This document shows positions 23,232 through 31,986 of a stretch of DNA of 43,751 nucleotides, piece after piece (the stretch's first letter is position 1; the number at the start of each line of letters is the position of its first letter). Below the pieces are notes generated by a model. That model ran no database searches. It was not told where the DNA came from and saw nothing but the letters and a program-made list of their open reading frames with translations. The stretch is from a virus. Where the stretch lies: positions 1 through 43,751 of the IMG/VR virus record IMGVR_UViG_3300036832_000251. One strand, 5' to 3'. The translations under genes and the position numbers were made by a program.

Positions 23232-26200
23232 TCACGGTGCCATCACCCACATGTCGGTCACATAGATCTCTCTCGCCGAACGCCATCCGGGCTTAACACC
23301 CCTCACGAGGAGCACATCCTCATGAAGCTTGATCTTCCAGAGCAGCTTTTTGAACGTTTGATACTTCCAGCGTGAGACCCGGAGACTCAGCAGGTCAGTG
23401 CCGTCATAACCTGCGATCAGCATCCATTCATTTAGCTCTGGATTGCGCACCGTCGCCGGATCTAGCTCCTCGCCGGTTCGGGCGCGGTTGACTTCAAAGA
23501 TGTCGCGGAGGTTACGGTGGACGGGAATCCCGATCCAGACAACCCCCAGATCTTCGCCGCGCTCGTATGGAACCTCGATGGCCTTATGTGTCGGCCGTGG
23601 TAGCCGGTTCCCGTCCGAGTCTTTCATTCCTCGCCTGATCCCTTTCTTACAGGACGCGATCATTCGATCCATCGTCTTGACTCCGAACGGATCTTCGGCG
23701 GTCGCGTGAGCTACGAGCTTGTCAATCGTCTTCGGCCCGATCCCCTTGACCTCGATTAGCGATGGCCAGTCGAGCCGCTGCATGCGAAATGTCTTCGCCT
23801 TCTCGTCCCGCCACTCGATGATCTTCTGCGCCATCGCGGGGCCAACGCCGTCGATCTGATCGAAGCCGGGACGTAGCTCGTAGCTGGTCTCGGCTTGCCA
23901 GGTCATTCCTGACATCTGTATGTCGTAGGGAAGGATCGTGAACCCGTGTCCGATCGCGTCCCGCAGCATGATCGTGTGTGGGTCGATCTGCGCCTTGCTG
24001 ATCGCACTCGCCTTCGCGTTGGCCCCGGATCCGCCGCCGCGACCGTCAGCGCGGTCGAGCATCGCGGCGTAGAAGATCTCCGGGTGGTGCTGCTTCCACC
24101 ACATAGTCCACCAGGCGATGTAGCCGTACGAGACCGAGTGTGCCGCGTTGAAGGCGTACGAGCCGCTGGTCGTAAGGTCGCCCCAGATCGAGCGGGCAAG
24201 CTCCTTGTCAATCTGCGGGAAGTCGGTTCGCTCATGGAGAGTGCTCGCGCCGTCCCAGAACCGCTCCCATTGCTTGTTGAACTCCGCGTCTCCGAGCTTC
24301 CGCGAGATGATCTTGCGAATGTAGGCGGCGTGCGTCCAGTCGAAGTTTCCGATCTCGCGGACAATCTGGAGGATCTGCTCCTGGTAGACTATTTGGAACT
24401 GGGTGAATCCGGTGATTCCTTCAAGTGCAGGGTGACGTAGATGGGGTTGCTTTTCCCCTCGCTTGATATCAACATAGTCTGCAACTGCTCCATTATGGAG
24501 AGGGCCTGGTCGGGCGAGGGCAGTGATATGGCAAACTTCATTGAAATCGTCCGGCCGTACCGCGCCACAGACCATCCGGCAGGCTCTACCCTCAAACTGG
24601 AAGATTCCGACGACATCGTTCTCCTTGAATCCCTGGATCGTAGGTTCGTCCTCAATGGGGATCTCATAGAGGAACGATGCCGGCTTATCCAGCTGACGAC
24701 ACATTTGTATGAGGGCGTCGAGCGCCGAGACACCGAGCAGGTCGATCTTGAGTACGCCGAGGTACTCCGCGTCATACTTGTCGATGGCGACGACCTGAAT
24801 CGTTCGCTTGTTGACCTCGCGCTCTAGGATGGCGGTGACCTCTGTGATCGGATCGTTAGAGATCGCCACCCCGGCTGCGTGAGTGCCGAAGCCTTTAACG
24901 TTGCCCTCTAGCTCGGTCGCGTCCAAGATGTTCGGATAGCGCTCGACTACGCCTGCTGCCTGCTCGAACTGCTCGATGGTATCGAGGATGGTCGCGCTCG
25001 CTCGCAGATCGCCCGACGACCGCTCCAGGAGCACGTCTTTGATCTGCTCTACTTCGTATTGCGGAATGCGGTGGACGCGTGCCACGTCGTCGAGGGCGAG
25101 CTTGGATTTGAAAGTTTGGAAGGTTCCAATTTGACTGACTTGCTCGCGTCCGTACTTCGACACCAGATAATCAACGACCTCTCCCCGCCGGGTTGATTCA
25201 AAGTCAAGATCAATGTCCGGTAGGTCAAACCGGGTAATGTCGATGAATCGCTCGAAAACGAGATGGGGGAACGCCATCGGGTTGACCTCTGTGATACGGA
25301 GTAGCCAACAGACCAGGCTCGCCGCAGCCGACCCGCGCGCAGGCCCAACTCCAATGTCGGAGTCTTTTGCGAATCGTACAGCGTCAGAGACAATGAGAAA
25401 GTAATCACTGAATGCCTTCTCCTCGATGATTGATCGCTCATGACGAAGTCGTTGCGCGTACTTCCGTCGTTCCGAAAGAGGTAGATCGTCACATCCTCTA
25501 AACTTCCATCCTTCCTTCAGCCAGTGCTCCCAGACTTCCAGTGAGGAGGCTGGCCTGGAGTCTTCGTCTGGCGCTTTGATTCCCCAGGGTCTCATGTCCT
25601 TGGCATTTCCGGGATAGCTCACCATCGGGAGCCGCGGAAGCTCGACCGTACAATCCTGCGCGATCTCTTCGGTCATGAGTATCGCGTTAATGGCCTCCTG
25701 TCTCGTCAGCCCGGTCGCGACTAGACGACGCAGCAGGTCACGGTCGTTCGCGGGCGGGCAAAGCTCCGCGGCGTAGCCCCAACTCTTCGCTAGATCCTCG
25801 GGTGTGCTCTTCCCGCCGCTACGGAGCGCATGGAGTACCTTCTGTAGCTCGCTGTCAGTCGGCAGCGTGTAGTGGCAATCTAGCGTGGCTACGAGCGGGA
25901 TCTTGAGTTCACTGGCGATTCTCGCAAGCTGAGGGTTAGCCTTGCGCGTACCTTCCAGTTCAGGGAAAGCCTGAACCTCGATGTAATAATCATCACCGAA
26001 CGTTCGACGGAACCTTTGTGCCACTCCAAGCGCACGACGGTAAGACGCAGCATCCGGTTCGATCCCTTTACCGCCCATGAGCGATGTATAGAGCAATGAT
26101 CCCGTGCATCCAGATAAGACAACGAGACCGGCCCGATGTTCCGCGAGCATCTTTCCACTGACGGTGGCCTCATAGTAGAACCCTTCCATGTAGGAGCGGG

Positions 26201-26657
26201 AGACGAGTTGAAGGATGTTCCGGTACCCGTCTTGGTTGCGCGCGAGGATTGTGAGGTGGTTCTTCAACTGCTGCCGCCGCTCGGGGTCGATCTCGCCGGT
26301 GTATAGCTCGATCCCGAAGATGGGCTTGATCCCGCCTCTCTTCGCCGCCTGCTCGAACTTCACGTGCGACATAACGTTCCCGTGCTCGGTTAGGGCGAGG
26401 GCCGATCCGTTGAGTTCGGTGATCCGACGTACATGTGCTTCTGGTAGCTGGAACCCGTCGAGGAACGAATACGTTGAATGGTGATGCAGAGAGACGAACC
26501 GCATTTGTCTCGTGAGCCGCGGATTACGATGAGTACGTCTTTCCTTCCGAACCATGGCAGGCGTATCCTCATGGTCGCACTCCTCCTTCTTTTTGCCGAA
26601 CGCGCCGAGCTTGATCCGGTCGAGACTTTTCTTGTCTTCATTCCAATGGCTGCTCAT
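23232..26657 (-). CDS. dnaE: DNA polymerase III alpha subunit, DnaE type
   Basis: This is a 1141-residue replicative polymerase. Start ATG 26657 overlaps the methyltransferase stop (ATGA); a longer frame would overlap that gene and is rejected. About 50 basic residues precede the PHP domain (MRFVSLHHHSTYSFLDG, LTEHGN, GIKPIFGIELYTG). The polymerase palm has GVGPARGSAAASLVCW and PDIDLDF at 480-486, then GVLKIDLLG, so the catalytic Asp residues are present. Helix-hairpin-helix motifs (DQIDGVGPAMAQKI, EVKGIGPKTIDKL) and an OB-like end follow. In PHP the usual TDHGN is TEHGN, so editing ability is unclear. Accessory clamp-binding sites cannot be judged by eye. Confidence 0.93.
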   Translation of the reverse strand: MSSHWNEDKKSLDRIKLGAFGKKKEECDHEDTPAMVRKERRTHRNPRLTRQMRFVSLHHHSTYSFLDGFQLPEAHVRRITELNGSALALTEHGNVMSHVKFEQAAKRGGIKPIFGIELYTGEIDPERRQQLKNHLTILARNQDGYRNILQLVSRSYMEGFYYEATVSGKMLAEHRAGLVVLSGCTGSLLYTSLMGGKGIEPDAASYRRALGVAQRFRRTFGDDYYIEVQAFPELEGTRKANPQLARIASELKIPLVATLDCHYTLPTDSELQKVLHALRSGGKSTPEDLAKSWGYAAELCPPANDRDLLRRLVATGLTRQEAINAILMTEEIAQDCTVELPRLPMVSYPGNAKDMRPWGIKAPDEDSRPASSLEVWEHWLKEGWKFRGCDDLPLSERRKYAQRLRHERSIIEEKAFSDYFLIVSDAVRFAKDSDIGVGPARGSAAASLVCWLLRITEVNPMAFPHLVFERFIDITRFDLPDIDLDFESTRRGEVVDYLVSKYGREQVSQIGTFQTFKSKLALDDVARVHRIPQYEVEQIKDVLLERSSGDLRASATILDTIEQFEQAAGVVERYPNILDATELEGNVKGFGTHAAGVAISNDPITEVTAILEREVNKRTIQVVAIDKYDAEYLGVLKIDLLGVSALDALIQMCRQLDKPASFLYEIPIEDEPTIQGFKENDVVGIFQFEGRACRMVCGAVRPDDFNEVCHITALARPGPLHNGAVADYVDIKRGEKQPHLRHPALEGITGFTQFQIVYQEQILQIVREIGNFDWTHAAYIRKIISRKLGDAEFNKQWERFWDGASTLHERTDFPQIDKELARSIWGDLTTSGSYAFNAAHSVSYGYIAWWTMWWKQHHPEIFYAAMLDRADGRGGGSGANAKASAISKAQIDPHTIMLRDAIGHGFTILPYDIQMSGMTWQAETSYELRPGFDQIDGVGPAMAQKIIEWRDEKAKTFRMQRLDWPSLIEVKGIGPKTIDKLVAHATAEDPFGVKTMDRMIASCKKGIRRGMKDSDGNRLPRPTHKAIEVPYERGEDLGVVWIGIPVHRNLRDIFEVNRARTGEELDPATVRNPELNEWMLIAGYDGTDLLSLRVSRWKYQTFKKLLWKIKLHEDVLLVRGVKPGWRSAREIYVTDMWVMAP

Positions 26658-27190
26658 GAACGACTCCATGGGGTCGGGTAGCGAAGTCCGCGCACTCGCT
26701 TCGCCAATTGGAGGAGAACGCAGAGATTCTGCCAGCGGGTACTCGCGACCATCATCCAGGTAATGTCCAGATCCCACTTGTGCCCATAGCCGCTGTCGTA
26801 GCCCGTCGAGTAGAACGTATCCTGCCAACCCTCTTCCGTCCAGTAGCTGCGGTGGTCAGGAGCTTGGAACGCGAGCGGACACATCGCATGCGGGACGGCG
26901 ATGTTCGCTACGCTGCCTGGCATCAGGACGCGCTCGATCTCCCGCAGCATTTCGTGTGCGTCCGAAGGGCTGAGATGTTCGATGAAGTGATAAGCGTGAA
27001 CGACGCTCACCGATTCGTCCTTGATGTCGAATAGGAATGGAGCTTCCCACTCGGGCCGGTCGAGGTTGATCGCTCCGTCGATGGGCGCTCGCCCCGATCC
27101 GAGGTTGAGGATCGGCCCTGGATGAAGCGGGTCGAGGAGATGACCAGGATCTCGCTTGATCGCGTTCGTGAATATCTCCGCGAAATCCAT
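26654..27190 (-). CDS. Class I SAM-dependent methyltransferase-like protein
   Basis: This 178-residue protein has the class I fold pattern: motif I ILNLGSG, the acidic strand AINLDRPEWEAP, SVVHAYHFIEHL, an ALREIERVLMPG-like segment (EMLREIERVLMPG) and VANIAVPH. It is like phage or sugar-cluster methyltransferases of about this size. Substrate is unknown; it could modify a small molecule, protein or nucleic acid. It starts with ATG 27190, overlapping the upstream TGA (TGATG), and its end overlaps the polymerase ATG. The cluster with FAD and HAD genes suggests a shared pathway. Confidence 0.75.
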   Translation of the reverse strand: MDFAEIFTNAIKRDPGHLLDPLHPGPILNLGSGRAPIDGAINLDRPEWEAPFLFDIKDESVSVVHAYHFIEHLSPSDAHEMLREIERVLMPGSVANIAVPHAMCPLAFQAPDHRSYWTEEGWQDTFYSTGYDSGYGHKWDLDITWMMVASTRWQNLCVLLQLAKRVRGLRYPTPWSRS

Positions 27191-27504
27191 CAGCCGCGCT
27201 GCCCTCTCTCGATCTGCTTAATGAAGAAGGCCGCGTAGTTAATGATGTCGAGCGCATCTTCAATCAACACTTCCCGCATGAAACCGTTCGGCTCCTGGAT
27301 GCTGAGTGTCGTATCCTCAGATATGATCTGTGGGTACCCGTTCTCCAACCGCGTGACCCTCTCGCGTAGTTCGCGGATCTTGTCTGATGGCGGGAACTCC
27401 AGCCACATCTGTCCGCGGATCGGCGATTTGTCGAGGAAGATCTGGTGTGCGCGGTTGAGAACCCGCGCGTGTTCGTCTTCAAAGCTGAGAGATGTCTGGC
27501 TCAT
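27190..27504 (-). CDS. Small hypothetical protein (possible nucleotide-modification-associated domain)
   Basis: The 104-residue protein has SIRGQMW-type and LRERVTRLENG segments, followed by a C-terminal EDALDIINYAAFFIKQIERG. That last segment resembles the D-x-x-N/G-Y helix of DUF1599/Nmad1-like or MazG-like proteins, but the match is weak. It overlaps the HAD gene by 26 bases and the methyltransferase start by one base. I treat the function as unknown. Confidence 0.6.
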   Translation of the reverse strand: MSQTSLSFEDEHARVLNRAHQIFLDKSPIRGQMWLEFPPSDKIRELRERVTRLENGYPQIISEDTTLSIQEPNGFMREVLIEDALDIINYAAFFIKQIERGQRG

Positions 27505-28153
27505 GTTGCTCCATCCATGAGTGGATTAGCTGTCCAATGTTCGCGACGAACCACTCCATATCGTGCTGATTGTACATCATGTGGATCGCGCGGTTGTAGT
27601 TATTCTTGATGAGGTAGACGCAGCGAAAGCCGATGGCCTTCTCCGCGGCCCAGAACATACCGAGCAGATCGTCTATGACGGCGACGATCCGCCCTGGGTC
27701 TACGCGCTCGACTAGCTGCGCGTACTTGTCCTCATCGAAGAGCATCCCGTCATACTCGATCTCGTGCCGGCGTAGCCACTCGACTGTATCCGGGACGATG
27801 TTGTCGAGCGAGAGGTATGGCCGCGTGGTCGTGACCCAAAGCTCAGCGCCGGTCGCCTTGATCTCGCGACAGAGAGACGCAGCCAGCGGGTAGATCGGCA
27901 TGGTTCGCTTCATACCACCCTGGCGGTAGGCGAGCTTCGCGTCATGCCAATCCTTCTCCGACCGCCCGAACATCTCACACCACCATGTCTTGAATGAGAC
28001 TGAGCCGTCGTAAGAGTAGTTGTTGTCGCTAGGGCCGATGTTGTGGTACTCCGCGGCGAAGCGGAGGAAGTGGCCGTGGTAGTCGCCCAGAGTGCCGTCG
28101 ATGTCTACGGCGACGACCGGCCTGATCGGATTACCGCAGTTGGAGCAGAGCAT
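27479..28153 (-). CDS. HAD-superfamily phosphatase-like protein
   Basis: This 224-residue protein begins at ATG 28153. A longer frame would cover most of the neighbouring oxidoreductase gene and is rejected. HAD motif I is VDIDGTLGD (Asp 17 nucleophile, Asp 19). ELWVTTTRPY provides motif II Thr, and later VAVIDDLLGMF gives a motif IV-like acidic pair. Proteins of this kind in phages include 5'(3')-nucleotidases and kinase-associated phosphatases. An N-terminal CSNCG pair could bind metal. Substrate is unknown, but the neighbours suggest nucleotide metabolism. It overlaps the upstream gene by 23 bases. Confidence 0.78.
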   Translation of the reverse strand: MLCSNCGNPIRPVVAVDIDGTLGDYHGHFLRFAAEYHNIGPSDNNYSYDGSVSFKTWWCEMFGRSEKDWHDAKLAYRQGGMKRTMPIYPLAASLCREIKATGAELWVTTTRPYLSLDNIVPDTVEWLRRHEIEYDGMLFDEDKYAQLVERVDPGRIVAVIDDLLGMFWAAEKAIGFRCVYLIKNNYNRAIHMMYNQHDMEWFVANIGQLIHSWMEQHEPDISQL

Positions 28154-28937
28154 CCTTGACCTGGTTGTAGGTGTGGTGGGTGAAGACGTGCTTGTCCCAG
28201 CGACCAAAGCGGCCGATGCGGACGATCTGTGGGAGACAGTCGCACGTAGTCGAGAGAGGTTTGGTACCCTTATCAACTCGCAATCCTTTCTCTTGCTCCC
28301 CGAACCCCCGCTGGATATAGCTGGGGACGTAGTACGGTGAGTATTCCCAGGACTGGTATCCGTTGATGAGCGAGTATCGGTACCACGGGTCGTATCCATC
28401 CTTGATCGGCAACCCATTGTAGTACATCATATTGACTGGTGATCGTCGCCCGACCTCGGCTCCGTGTAACACCCAGATGGGGATAGACTTGAATATGTGC
28501 CTGGGCTTCTTGCAGAGAACCGTCGCGGGCAACGAGGAGAACGTCATGTCGTGTTCTGCGGCGATCTCTTCGATCCATCGTCTTGTCAACAACCTGTGGT
28601 CGATCCGGTGGCCGTAGAGATTCCAGAGCCTCTCGTACGTCGCGCCGAGACTCCAACCGTACGTCGGCCCGGAGTCAAACTTGTCCCAGGAGACCGGCGC
28701 TTCTGCATCACCATAGACGTTCCTGGCGTACCCTTCGCGGGTGCCTAACTTAACGACCTGGATCTCCATCCTCTCTCCGGGGCAGATGCCAGGGATCGGC
28801 TCATGGAGGTACATCGCGCCGAACATGTGACTCTTCCTCTTCTCTGAGAAGATGGTGAAGTCGATGCCCTCCGTCGCAACGGCATGCGACGCGATTAGAC
28901 CGGCGGGGCCGCAACCGAGGATCGCGACTCGGGTCAA
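28131..28937 (-). CDS. FAD-dependent oxidoreductase-like protein
   Basis: This 268-residue protein opens with a dinucleotide-binding motif (VAILGCGPAGLIASHAV, GxGxxG with Ile/Phe strands and FTIF next to it). The rest has many aromatic residues, CPGERMEIQV, two Cys in TTCDCLPQIV, and ends with IGRFGRWDKHVFTHHTYNQV. It looks like a reduced FAD or NAD(P)-dependent enzyme. The sequence lacks other motifs I recognise. ATG 28937 overlaps the upstream stop by four bases. It may act with ThyX, HAD and methyltransferase genes in nucleotide or DNA modification, which is inference. Confidence 0.72.
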   Translation of the reverse strand: MTRVAILGCGPAGLIASHAVATEGIDFTIFSEKRKSHMFGAMYLHEPIPGICPGERMEIQVVKLGTREGYARNVYGDAEAPVSWDKFDSGPTYGWSLGATYERLWNLYGHRIDHRLLTRRWIEEIAAEHDMTFSSLPATVLCKKPRHIFKSIPIWVLHGAEVGRRSPVNMMYYNGLPIKDGYDPWYRYSLINGYQSWEYSPYYVPSYIQRGFGEQEKGLRVDKGTKPLSTTCDCLPQIVRIGRFGRWDKHVFTHHTYNQVKDALLQLR

Positions 28938-29215
28938 ACGAAGTCCACTTCCAGGGCGATGCCCTTGATGGTCATGATCTTCTGCTTGTCCATGCTCTGT
29001 AGCTGGAAGCTGATCGACTGGAGCGACCCGCTGCCGAGATCTCCAACCACGTCGGTAACGGAGATGATCTTCCAGCCGATGATCTCGATGTTACGCCCGG
29101 TCGAGCGGAGGATTGACTGCTCGATGTCCTGCGCGCCGCCGCCCCAGATCGACTGCGCCGGACTCTCGTCATCCTCGCCGCCCTCGAACCTGACCCTGCT
29201 CTTCTCGTCGTTCAC
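28934..29215 (-). CDS. Small hypothetical protein beside the primase-helicase
   Basis: This 93-residue acidic protein has RVRFEGGEDDES at the N-terminus and a beta-rich middle (ISVTDVVGDLGSGSLQSISFQL) that ends with TIKGIALEVDF. I do not recognise it. Start ATG 29215 overlaps the primase-helicase stop by four bases, and its own stop overlaps the oxidoreductase start. A small replication accessory protein is possible but unsupported. Confidence 0.62.
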   Translation of the reverse strand: MNDEKSRVRFEGGEDDESPAQSIWGGGAQDIEQSILRSTGRNIEIIGWKIISVTDVVGDLGSGSLQSISFQLQSMDKQKIMTIKGIALEVDFV

Positions 29216-31974
29216 CAGCGAACCTCCCTCAGTAGCTCGTGGAGCGTAGGCTCCACGATGTTGTCGCCCCCACCTTCCTTCCGTAGCATCCTCGCGCCGT
29301 AGAGCTTATTGATGATTGAGTTGGCTTCCTCGCGTGTCACGTTCATCACTTCTTCCAGATCTTGCCTCCGAAATCGGCTTGTGCTGCGCAGGAGCTTCGC
29401 CAGGCCGCGCCTCTCCAAGAGGAACCGCCTGACCTCGTCGCGGTGCTCGATAGCTTCCTCGACATCAAGCAGGCGCTCGCGGGAGCGCGCCGCGTAGCCG
29501 AGTGTTGGCATTTCGTAGAGGATGTCAATGAACCGTACGGCATCTTGTACGTGCTCCTTCTGAACGACGATGTTCTCAAAGTTCTGGTCGGTGCTGAATG
29601 TTCGGGCCGCGATAGATACTGCGAGGCGAGCGATCTTGATACGGGCGTTCGCCGCTTGAATGAGCGGCGGATCCTCAACGTACTTATCGCCCATTGCGTT
29701 CGCCTCGTCATAGACTGTGTTCTCCGCGCCCTGCTCCCAAATGATCTGCTCCGGCTGCCGAGTCCAGACCCACATCAGAAGCGTATGGCAGGCTTCGCTC
29801 GTGTACTTGAGGTCGCCTACGTCGATCCGTTTGTTGTACTCCTCGGGATCTACGTCCGACTTGGAGAGGGCCATCGCCAGGTCGAAGCGGGCGATGTCTT
29901 CGGGATTCCCGATCAACGGACGGATCGCATCTACGCCGTACGTGTACTGATCCATTCCGCCATGGCGAGGATTTCCGAGCCAAAGCAGCCGCGTCCGAGC
30001 GAACGTAACCTCCTGTTGGATCTTCGTTAGCCGGGCCATCCCCGACGACCGCACATCGGACATCTTTGAGATCTCCTCAGGGTGGAGGCCGGATAGCTCG
30101 TCGATGATGACGATACGTCGGTCGTTGAGAGGGATAACACCCCAAGTAACGGCCCAATCTCTTCCACCAATCTGTTGCAGGCCTCCAACCAGGCCAGCAA
30201 TAGTTGCCGCTTCTCCTCCGACGACCTCTCCTGCGCCATAGTGGCGTACAAGTCGTTCAGCAGCCTCAGACTTCCCCGTGCGAGTATCTCCAACGATGAG
30301 AGATTCGAGCCATCCTCTGTGGACAAGCTGACCTCCGAAGTTGAACGAGAGCGGCGAATGGAACGTCAGATCCATGACTGCGTGCATCTCAGGGCGTCCG
30401 ATGATCTTCGTCACGTGACTCGCTAACACGCGCTCGATCTCTCCGAGCTTCTTGAGCGGACTCTGGCGATGATGAGGCTGGAATCTCTTCATCAGCTTGA
30501 TTGCCTCGGCTGTCAAGTCAAACCAGTCTACGCTCGTCGTCTGTTGCTGAACGTCCCAGCCGAGAAACTCGTTGCGCTGATCTCGCGGTGAAGGGTAGAG
30601 CGCGCCGGTGACGACGACGGTACTGTTGGCGAGAGTATCGTGGCGACCGACCGACGTGATCTTGATTGTCGTGTAGTCGCGCGCCTTTGTCCCGTCGGCA
30701 TGGTCGATACTCGGGCGAGCGAACAGTTGCTCGACTGCCTGATGATCCTCGACTTCGATCTCAAGCTTGTTACACTTTTGCGCGCCGTACTCCAGACGCA
30801 GCATCTCGCGAATCTGTAGGTCGGACGAGTCGATCATGTCGAGGATCCTCGGGCTAGTCGGCAAGATCACCAGGTCACCTTTTCCTTCGACCGTATTCAT
30901 CGGACAGACCTGGCACTTTGCTCCGGCGTCCTGGGTACAGTTGAGCTTGACCTTCCACGGGATCGAGTAGCCCGGTTCTTTCTTGCCCTTGATCGTTACC
31001 TGGAGCTTGACGGGGTCTCCGACGCGATGCGCGTCGAACGAGTCGAGTACCGTGATGATCGTCGGCTCGCCCTCTGGCTGCTTCTGAAGCGTTTGCGCCT
31101 CGGCTAGAAGACGCTCAAACTCAACTGCGTCAAACTCCTGCCAGAAGTCGCTGAGATCCTTCCCGTGCTTGGGGACGACCTCATATGGCAGCTGGACGAT
31201 CCGAACGTCTGCGATCCTGCTGAGGGCGCGAGCAATCTTCCTCGCCCCCGATTGCCCTTCCTGGTCGCAGTCTTGGCATATGAAGACGAGCTTATCCTTG
31301 AACAACGGGTTCCAGCGATGGTGCCAAGTCTTTGCCCCCGATGTACGAGTGATCGCTGGGTAGCCGTTCTGGATGGTAACGAGCGCGTCCCACTCACCCT
31401 CGCAAATGATGAGGCGCTCGGCTTCCAGTTGGCGGATCGGGTAAAGCTCGGTCACTCTCATCCCCGTTACGGATCGGATCTTGGTATGGGCGTCGGGGTT
31501 CCTGTTGTACCGCCGGACGTTCCAGATCTCGTAGTCAGGGCCGCGGACGGGGATCGTGTAGACTCCGCGACCGCGATCCCAGCCTAGCTCGTAGTCGATG
31601 ATGGTCTTGGTATGGATTCCTCGCTCGTTGAGATAGTCGCTGACGGTCTCATCGTCCAGGAGAGCGGCATTCCACCCCTTGATCTTTCCTTCGGTGATGA
31701 CTTCGTTCGCTTCGCCCCGCCGAGGAGAGCCATTCAACACTGCTCTCCCCGGCGGAACCCAACTGCTCTTCTGGGCGATCAGATCCGTGATCCTTCCCCC
31801 GCCACAGCCAGCGTGACAGAACCACTCGCCGGTCAGAGTATTGACCGACGCCGAGCGGTTCGTATCCTCATGAAGCGGACAGAGCATGTCCCATTCTCCA
31901 TTCACCCTGGCTCGCCCTATCAGGTAGGGTTTGAGTAGGCGTAGGTGTCTCTTTGAGATCGCGGACGCGGCCAC
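29212..31974 (-). CDS. CHC2-TOPRIM primase fused to MCM-like AAA+ helicase
   Basis: This 920-residue protein joins two replication enzymes. The N-terminus has a CHC2 zinc finger (LCPLHEDTN, FCHAGCGGG; Cys 32, His 35, Cys 53, Cys 57) and a TOPRIM domain (IICEGEWDALV with Glu 192; ICQDCDQEG with Asp 235/237), as in DnaG. Residues 300-485 form an OB-like part with CX7CX2C (346/354/357). Residues 530-740 are MCM-like: GDTRTGKSE Walker A (562-570), AGLVGGLQQ, GVIPLNDRRIVIIDELSG (Walker B) and EDIARFDL, which matches the SRFD arginine finger. The C-terminus resembles a winged helix. The start is GTG 31974, twelve bases after the SSB-like gene. Confidence 0.85.
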   Translation of the reverse strand: MAASAISKRHLRLLKPYLIGRARVNGEWDMLCPLHEDTNRSASVNTLTGEWFCHAGCGGGRITDLIAQKSSWVPPGRAVLNGSPRRGEANEVITEGKIKGWNAALLDDETVSDYLNERGIHTKTIIDYELGWDRGRGVYTIPVRGPDYEIWNVRRYNRNPDAHTKIRSVTGMRVTELYPIRQLEAERLIICEGEWDALVTIQNGYPAITRTSGAKTWHHRWNPLFKDKLVFICQDCDQEGQSGARKIARALSRIADVRIVQLPYEVVPKHGKDLSDFWQEFDAVEFERLLAEAQTLQKQPEGEPTIITVLDSFDAHRVGDPVKLQVTIKGKKEPGYSIPWKVKLNCTQDAGAKCQVCPMNTVEGKGDLVILPTSPRILDMIDSSDLQIREMLRLEYGAQKCNKLEIEVEDHQAVEQLFARPSIDHADGTKARDYTTIKITSVGRHDTLANSTVVVTGALYPSPRDQRNEFLGWDVQQQTTSVDWFDLTAEAIKLMKRFQPHHRQSPLKKLGEIERVLASHVTKIIGRPEMHAVMDLTFHSPLSFNFGGQLVHRGWLESLIVGDTRTGKSEAAERLVRHYGAGEVVGGEAATIAGLVGGLQQIGGRDWAVTWGVIPLNDRRIVIIDELSGLHPEEISKMSDVRSSGMARLTKIQQEVTFARTRLLWLGNPRHGGMDQYTYGVDAIRPLIGNPEDIARFDLAMALSKSDVDPEEYNKRIDVGDLKYTSEACHTLLMWVWTRQPEQIIWEQGAENTVYDEANAMGDKYVEDPPLIQAANARIKIARLAVSIAARTFSTDQNFENIVVQKEHVQDAVRFIDILYEMPTLGYAARSRERLLDVEEAIEHRDEVRRFLLERRGLAKLLRSTSRFRRQDLEEVMNVTREEANSIINKLYGARMLRKEGGGDNIVEPTLHELLREVRW

Positions 31975-31986
31975 CGTACTCGCCCG

